This document shows positions 7,434 to 10,035 of a stretch of 10,035 nt of DNA, piece after piece. The stretch's first letter is position 1. Every line of letters starts with the position of its first letter. A program made the position numbers and the translations under genes. The DNA comes from Desulfotignum sp. (GTDB lineage: Bacteria; Desulfobacterota; Desulfobacteria; Desulfobacterales; Desulfobacteraceae), in contig JAABRW010000420.1 in NCBI GenBank assembly GCA_011390695.1, positions 1 to 10,035 of the forward strand. Reading direction: 5' to 3'. The notes under the pieces were generated by a model. It was not told where the DNA came from. It saw only the letters and a list, made by a program, of their open reading frames with translations, and searched no databases.

Positions 7434-8939
7434 TTATTCCTGTAAAGTATCCTGGGAAGGAATATAATCAACCATGGGTCTGAACGTATTCAGATTATGG
7501 GAAAAAACAGCGGTTAGAAATTCATCCACCCACCAGTATATATCTGATTTTTTTACAATCTTCCGCAAAGCCTTCATCCGGGTTTTCCGCTCTTTTTCTC
7601 CCATGCGGCAGGCCTGGTATATGGCATCGGCAATGGCTTGAATATCGTAGGGGTTCACCAGCAAAGCATGTTTATGCAGCTGGCTGGCTGCACCGGCAAA
7701 TTCACTTAATATCAGCACCCCGTTATCATCTATATGGGATGCGCAGTATTCTTTGGCCACCAGGTTCATGCCGTCTTTGAGGGGGGTGACAAGGCCGATA
7801 TCCGCTGCCCGGTACAGCGCAAGGAGTTCGGTTCTGTCAACGCTCTGGTATATGTAATGGATGGGCACCCATCCGGGGCGGGTGAATCTGCCGTTGATTT
7901 CACTGACCAGCTGCTCGATCTCGTTTTTGAGATTGTCATACTGCGCAATGCGCTGCCGGCTGGGAACCACAATCTGAAACAGGGTGATTTTTTTTTCCAG
8001 CTCAGGATATCTTTCCAGGGCGTTGCGGAATGCCAGCAGTCTTTCAGGAATGCCTTTGCTGTAGTCAAGGCGGTCCACCCCAAGGATCAGGTGATCTGCC
8101 TGGAACGCCTCTTTTATCTCGGCCAGCCTTTTTTCAACCTCTTTGGTCGCAGCTTTTTGTGCAAATTCATTATAATCTATACTGATGGGAAAATTGCCCA
8201 TCCTTACCGTATTGCCGTTGAACCTGGTGGAGAGCACCCGTCCTTTGCCGCGTATTTTGATGTCCGGCAGCATGGCATGCACACACTGAACAAAATTGCG
8301 CCGGTCTCTCTGGGTCTGAAAACCGATCATATCATAGCACAAAAGAGATTCCAGGATGTGAAACCGCCAGGGCAGCTTGAGAAAAAGATCCAGCGAAGGA
8401 AACGGAATATGCAGAAAATACCCGATTTTCGCCGTGGTTTTTATCTCCCGCAATGCCTGTCCCACCCCCATTAAATGGTAATCATGCACCCAGATATGGT
8501 CATCACCGTTCTTGATATTCCGGGCAATGGTCCGGGCAAATATTTTGTTGACCGCCTGGTAGGCATCCCAGTATGCAGGGGCAAAATCACACCTGCTCTG
8601 CAGATCATGAAACAGCGGCCACAGCACCTGATTGGAAAATCCCAGATAATAGTCATTCACCAGGTTTTCAGGCAGAAAAACCGGTTCAAAGGTGTATCCG
8701 AAATCTTTGGCTGTCTGCTCAAACATGGTTTCCAGATCCTGTTTTTCAATAATCTCTGAGGTGCCCGGCCACCCGATCCACAGTCCGCCCCGATCCCGCA
8801 ATACCGGTGCCAGTGCGGTCACCAGTCCGCCCGATCCCTGCTTCACCTCCCACTGGCCGGTGTCTGTTTGTGATAAAACAATGGGAAGCCGGTTGGATAC
8901 GATTATCAATCTTTTTTTTTTCTGAGTGCTTTCATTCAT
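7434..8939 (-). CDS. otsA: trehalose-6-phosphate synthase (GT20)
   Basis: This enzyme transfers glucose from UDP-glucose (or another NDP-glucose) to glucose-6-phosphate, giving trehalose-6-phosphate, the first step to the compatible solute trehalose. Visible motifs in the 501-residue product: [10 protein letters not shown] (10-19, Arg17), the glycine loop GSGGL (35-39), WIGWPG (54-59), Tyr98 and Trp107 matching the glucose-6-phosphate contacts of E. coli OtsA (Y76, W85), VHDYHL (151-156), [22 protein letters not shown] with Arg290 and Lys295 for the donor phosphates, and [10 protein letters not shown] (389-398). HDYHL and the Tyr/Trp pair favour OtsA over the related glucosylglycerol-phosphate synthase, which has HDYNL. 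The ATG at 8939, with AAAAGG upstream, gives the family N-terminus; ATGs at 8960, 8966 and 8978 are in frame without ribosome sites. No otsB phosphatase lies in the window. Confidence 0.93.
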   Translation of the reverse strand: MNESTQKKKRLIIVSNRLPIVLSQTDTGQWEVKQGSGGLVTALAPVLRDRGGLWIGWPGTSEIIEKQDLETMFEQTAKDFGYTFEPVFLPENLVNDYYLGFSNQVLWPLFHDLQSRCDFAPAYWDAYQAVNKIFARTIARNIKNGDDHIWVHDYHLMGVGQALREIKTTAKIGYFLHIPFPSLDLFLKLPWRFHILESLLCYDMIGFQTQRDRRNFVQCVHAMLPDIKIRGKGRVLSTRFNGNTVRMGNFPISIDYNEFAQKAATKEVEKRLAEIKEAFQADHLILGVDRLDYSKGIPERLLAFRNALERYPELEKKITLFQIVVPSRQRIAQYDNLKNEIEQLVSEINGRFTRPGWVPIHYIYQSVDRTELLALYRAADIGLVTPLKDGMNLVAKEYCASHIDDNGVLILSEFAGAASQLHKHALLVNPYDIQAIADAIYQACRMGEKERKTRMKALRKIVKKSDIYWWVDEFLTAVFSHNLNTFRPMVDYIPSQDTLQE

Positions 8940-8985
8940 TTTAATTCTGACCTTTTCCATGTACATATGGGGAAACATAATTGTT

Positions 8986-9029
8986 ATGCAGCTTCTGCAT
9001 TATCAAGGGTCTGGGATAGAAGATAACAA
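8986..9029 (-). promoter_or_regulatory. possible otsA promoter with overlapping palindrome
   Basis: On the minus strand, TTGTTA (plus 9024-9029) and GATAAT (plus 8999-9004) could be -35 and -10 boxes, but the 19-base gap is long. A palindrome ATGCAG-AAG-CTGCAT (8986-9000) overlaps the -10 box and would sit at the transcription start, a common place for a repressor. This is read by eye only. Confidence 0.3.
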
Positions 9030-9035
9030 TATCTG

Positions 9036-9075
9036 CTTTATGGTGAAATAAAGAGTTTCCCCCATTTTCAGGGGG
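9036..9075. other. two short inverted repeats after the regulator gene
   Basis: In the 192-base gap between the regulator stop and the otsA ATG lie two stems. One is CCCCC/GGGGG (9059-9063 with 9071-9075, 7-base loop); the other is CTTTAT/ATAAAG (9036-9041 with 9048-9053, 6-base loop). Neither is followed by a good T-run on the minus strand, so they are at best a weak terminator for the regulator gene. A direct repeat AGGTGTT at 9091-9097 and 9103-9109 lies next to them. Confidence 0.25.
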
Positions 9076-9131
9076 TAAATGCTGTAGAAAAGGTGTTTTG
9101 CGAGGTGTTCTGTCCGGATCGCCTGCTGGAT

Positions 9132-9794
9132 TTACTGGCTTATCAAGCCTTTTTCAATGGCCACCTTGGTCATCTGGGAGATATTGTGAACAGACAGCTT
9201 GTTCATGATATTGGCCCGGTGACGTTCAATGGTTTTGGGGCTGTTGCACAGCATGTCTGCAATTTCTTTGCTGGTGTAGCCCTCAGCCACCAGTTTGAGA
9301 ACTTCTTTTTCCCGCTGGGTGATGGTGTCCCATGCGGTTTGTGTTCTAATTTTTTGTTTTCCTTCCAGATACCCTTCCATGACTTTGCCGGCAATGGAGG
9401 GACTGATGTATGTTTTTCCCGAGGAAACCAGGTGAATGGCTTTCAACAATTCATCCTGGGAGGCATCTTTAAGGCAATAGCCTTGAACACCGGCGTTAAA
9501 ACAGTCAAGAATATATTCATCTGCATCATGAATGGTAAGGGCAAGAATTTTTACATCCGGTTTCTGCCGCTTGATTTCTCTGATGGCTGACAGGCCGTCG
9601 AGTTTGGGCATGGATAAATCAAGCACCGTCATATCCGGATTGTGTGCCTGGCACTGTTCAATGGCTTCAAATCCGTCTGCTGCCTGGGCAACAACTTCCA
9701 GGGCTTCATCGGAATTGATCATCAGGCACAAACCTTCCCTGAGTATTTTGCTGTCTTCTGCAATAACAATACGTGTTTTTTCCATGGTATCCAT
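9132..9794 (-). CDS. NarL/LuxR-family response regulator
   Basis: A 220-residue two-domain transcription regulator. The receiver (about 7-123) has the acidic pair Glu13/Asp14, phospho-acceptor Asp59 in TVLDLSMPKLDG, Thr87 and Lys109. The LuxR-type helix-turn-helix (about 156-217) has the family wording LTxREKEVLKLVAEGYTSKEIA (as TITQREKEV...), the recognition-helix segment SPKTIERHRANIMNKL, and a final AIEKGLI. Proteins of this class are phosphorylated by HisKA_3 kinases such as the one at 5068-7170, so the two probably form a pair split by otsA; this pairing is inferred. ATG 9794 has AGGGA three bases upstream and ATG 9785 has the same site 12 bases upstream, so the start is uncertain by three residues. 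The targets are unknown; otsA, the ATPase operon and its own gene are candidates. Confidence 0.95.
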   Translation of the reverse strand: MDTMEKTRIVIAEDSKILREGLCLMINSDEALEVVAQAADGFEAIEQCQAHNPDMTVLDLSMPKLDGLSAIREIKRQKPDVKILALTIHDADEYILDCFNAGVQGYCLKDASQDELLKAIHLVSSGKTYISPSIAGKVMEGYLEGKQKIRTQTAWDTITQREKEVLKLVAEGYTSKEIADMLCNSPKTIERHRANIMNKLSVHNISQMTKVAIEKGLISQ

Positions 9795-9841
9795 ATGTCC
9801 CTGAAGTTGGTTAATTTTTTTATGTATGCAAAAATCGTGTA

Positions 9842-9874
9842 GTTATTTATAACAAACAATTATTAAATAGCAAA
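9842..9874 (-). promoter_or_regulatory. candidate promoter of the response regulator
   Basis: In the AT-rich stretch upstream of the regulator, the minus strand has TTTGCT (plus 9869-9874) and TATAAA (plus 9846-9851) separated by 17 bases. The -10 box is good and the -35 box poor, which would suit an activated promoter. The -10 lies inside the near-palindrome GTTATTTATAAC (9842-9853), a possible operator. The leader would be about 45 bases. Confidence 0.35.
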
Positions 9875-9892
9875 GACAAAAGGCAAAAGCAA

Positions 9893-9929
9893 ATGGTTAT
9901 GGCAAATACTGAATATTTGCCATAACCAT
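9893..9929. terminator. perfect 16-bp hairpin, possible terminator
   Basis: ATGGTTATGGCAAATA (9893-9908) pairs perfectly with 9914-9929 around a 5-base loop. Read on the minus strand the stem is followed by TTTGCTTTTGCCTTTTG, a broken T-rich tail, so it could end transcription of a gene entering from beyond base 10035 and shield the regulator promoter. The stem is only about 31% GC, weak for a terminator, and the plus-strand tail is GC-rich. A boundary repeat of a mobile or dispersed element is an alternative. Confidence 0.45.
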
Positions 9930-10035
9930 GCCGGGCTTTCGATCGCTCTGTGCAGCACGCTTTCCCAGGGCCCGCCCCTGGTGGTGTCCTGTGCCCGGCC
10001 CGAGGTCTGCGGGGGCCGGTTTGCATACGAACAAT
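9930..10035. other. GC-rich structured block of unknown nature
   Basis: Bases 9930-10019 are about 74% GC by count, against an AT-rich stretch just before. Two further stems are visible: CCAGGG/CCCTGG (9965-9970 with 9976-9981) and CCGGCCC/GGGCCGG (9995-10001 with 10013-10019). All three minus-strand frames are open through the block, stopping between 9897 and the AT-rich region. One frame (starting Cys-Ser-Tyr from 10033) has the highest third-position GC, about 79%, but no recognised protein. It could be the 3' end of an unseen gene, a structured RNA, or part of a dispersed repeat. Confidence 0.35.

Noticed and set aside
7734..8474. 246-codon open frame on the plus strand opposite otsA
   Set aside because: It has no recognisable domain, and the minus frame holds every GT20 motif in order. 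It is an antisense shadow.
9093..9590. 165-codon plus-strand frame opposite the response regulator
   Set aside because: The minus frame encodes a complete receiver and LuxR helix-turn-helix. The plus frame is Phe/Cys/Gly-rich with no family and no ribosome site.
1..10035. CRISPR array, tRNA or transposase gene
   Set aside because: No regularly spaced repeats, no cloverleaf with a TTCRA arm and no transposase motifs were found on either strand by eye.

Overview
The window most resembles the chromosome of an anaerobic, probably marine Desulfobacterota-type bacterium (a Desulfobacter relative). I infer this from the gene set, the moderate GC content and the wording of the proteins; no 16S or other decisive marker is present. 

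Region 1 (1-5064, + strand) is the distal eight genes of an N-type F1Fo-ATPase operon: atpC (partial), atpQ, atpR, atpB, atpE, atpF, atpA, atpG. The order, the atpQ-atpR pair and the absence of atpH (delta) match the known atpDCQRBEFAG operon of N-ATPases, an accessory rotary ATPase found in scattered bacteria beside the housekeeping enzyme. atpD should lie just left of the window. Genes overlap or are tightly packed. The strongest ribosome site precedes atpE, whose product is needed in the most copies. The c subunit has two membrane carboxylates plus the Ser-Thr/Tyr ligands of Na+-binding rings. The b subunit carries a C-terminal extension resembling the C-terminal domain of delta.

Region 2 (5068-9794, - strand) holds three genes convergent with the ATPase operon. 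In transcription order they are a NarL/LuxR-type response regulator (9794-9132), a trehalose-6-phosphate synthase OtsA (8939-7434), and a soluble PAS-PAS-HisKA_3-HATPase-receiver hybrid kinase (7170-5068). The kinase stop lies three bases from the atpG stop. A two-component system flanking a compatible-solute gene beside an ion-translocating ATPase suggests a salt or energy stress locus; this functional link is inference from position.

Region 3 holds the noncoding stretches. Between otsA and the kinase are a possible 43-residue gene with a strong Shine-Dalgarno site and a pair of TCCGGCCGGA palindromes forming a 13-bp stem. Upstream of otsA is a small palindrome over a possible -10 box. Upstream of the regulator is an AT-rich promoter region, then a perfect 16-bp hairpin, then an abrupt block of about 74% GC reaching the window end. 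No tRNA, rRNA, CRISPR array or transposase gene was seen.
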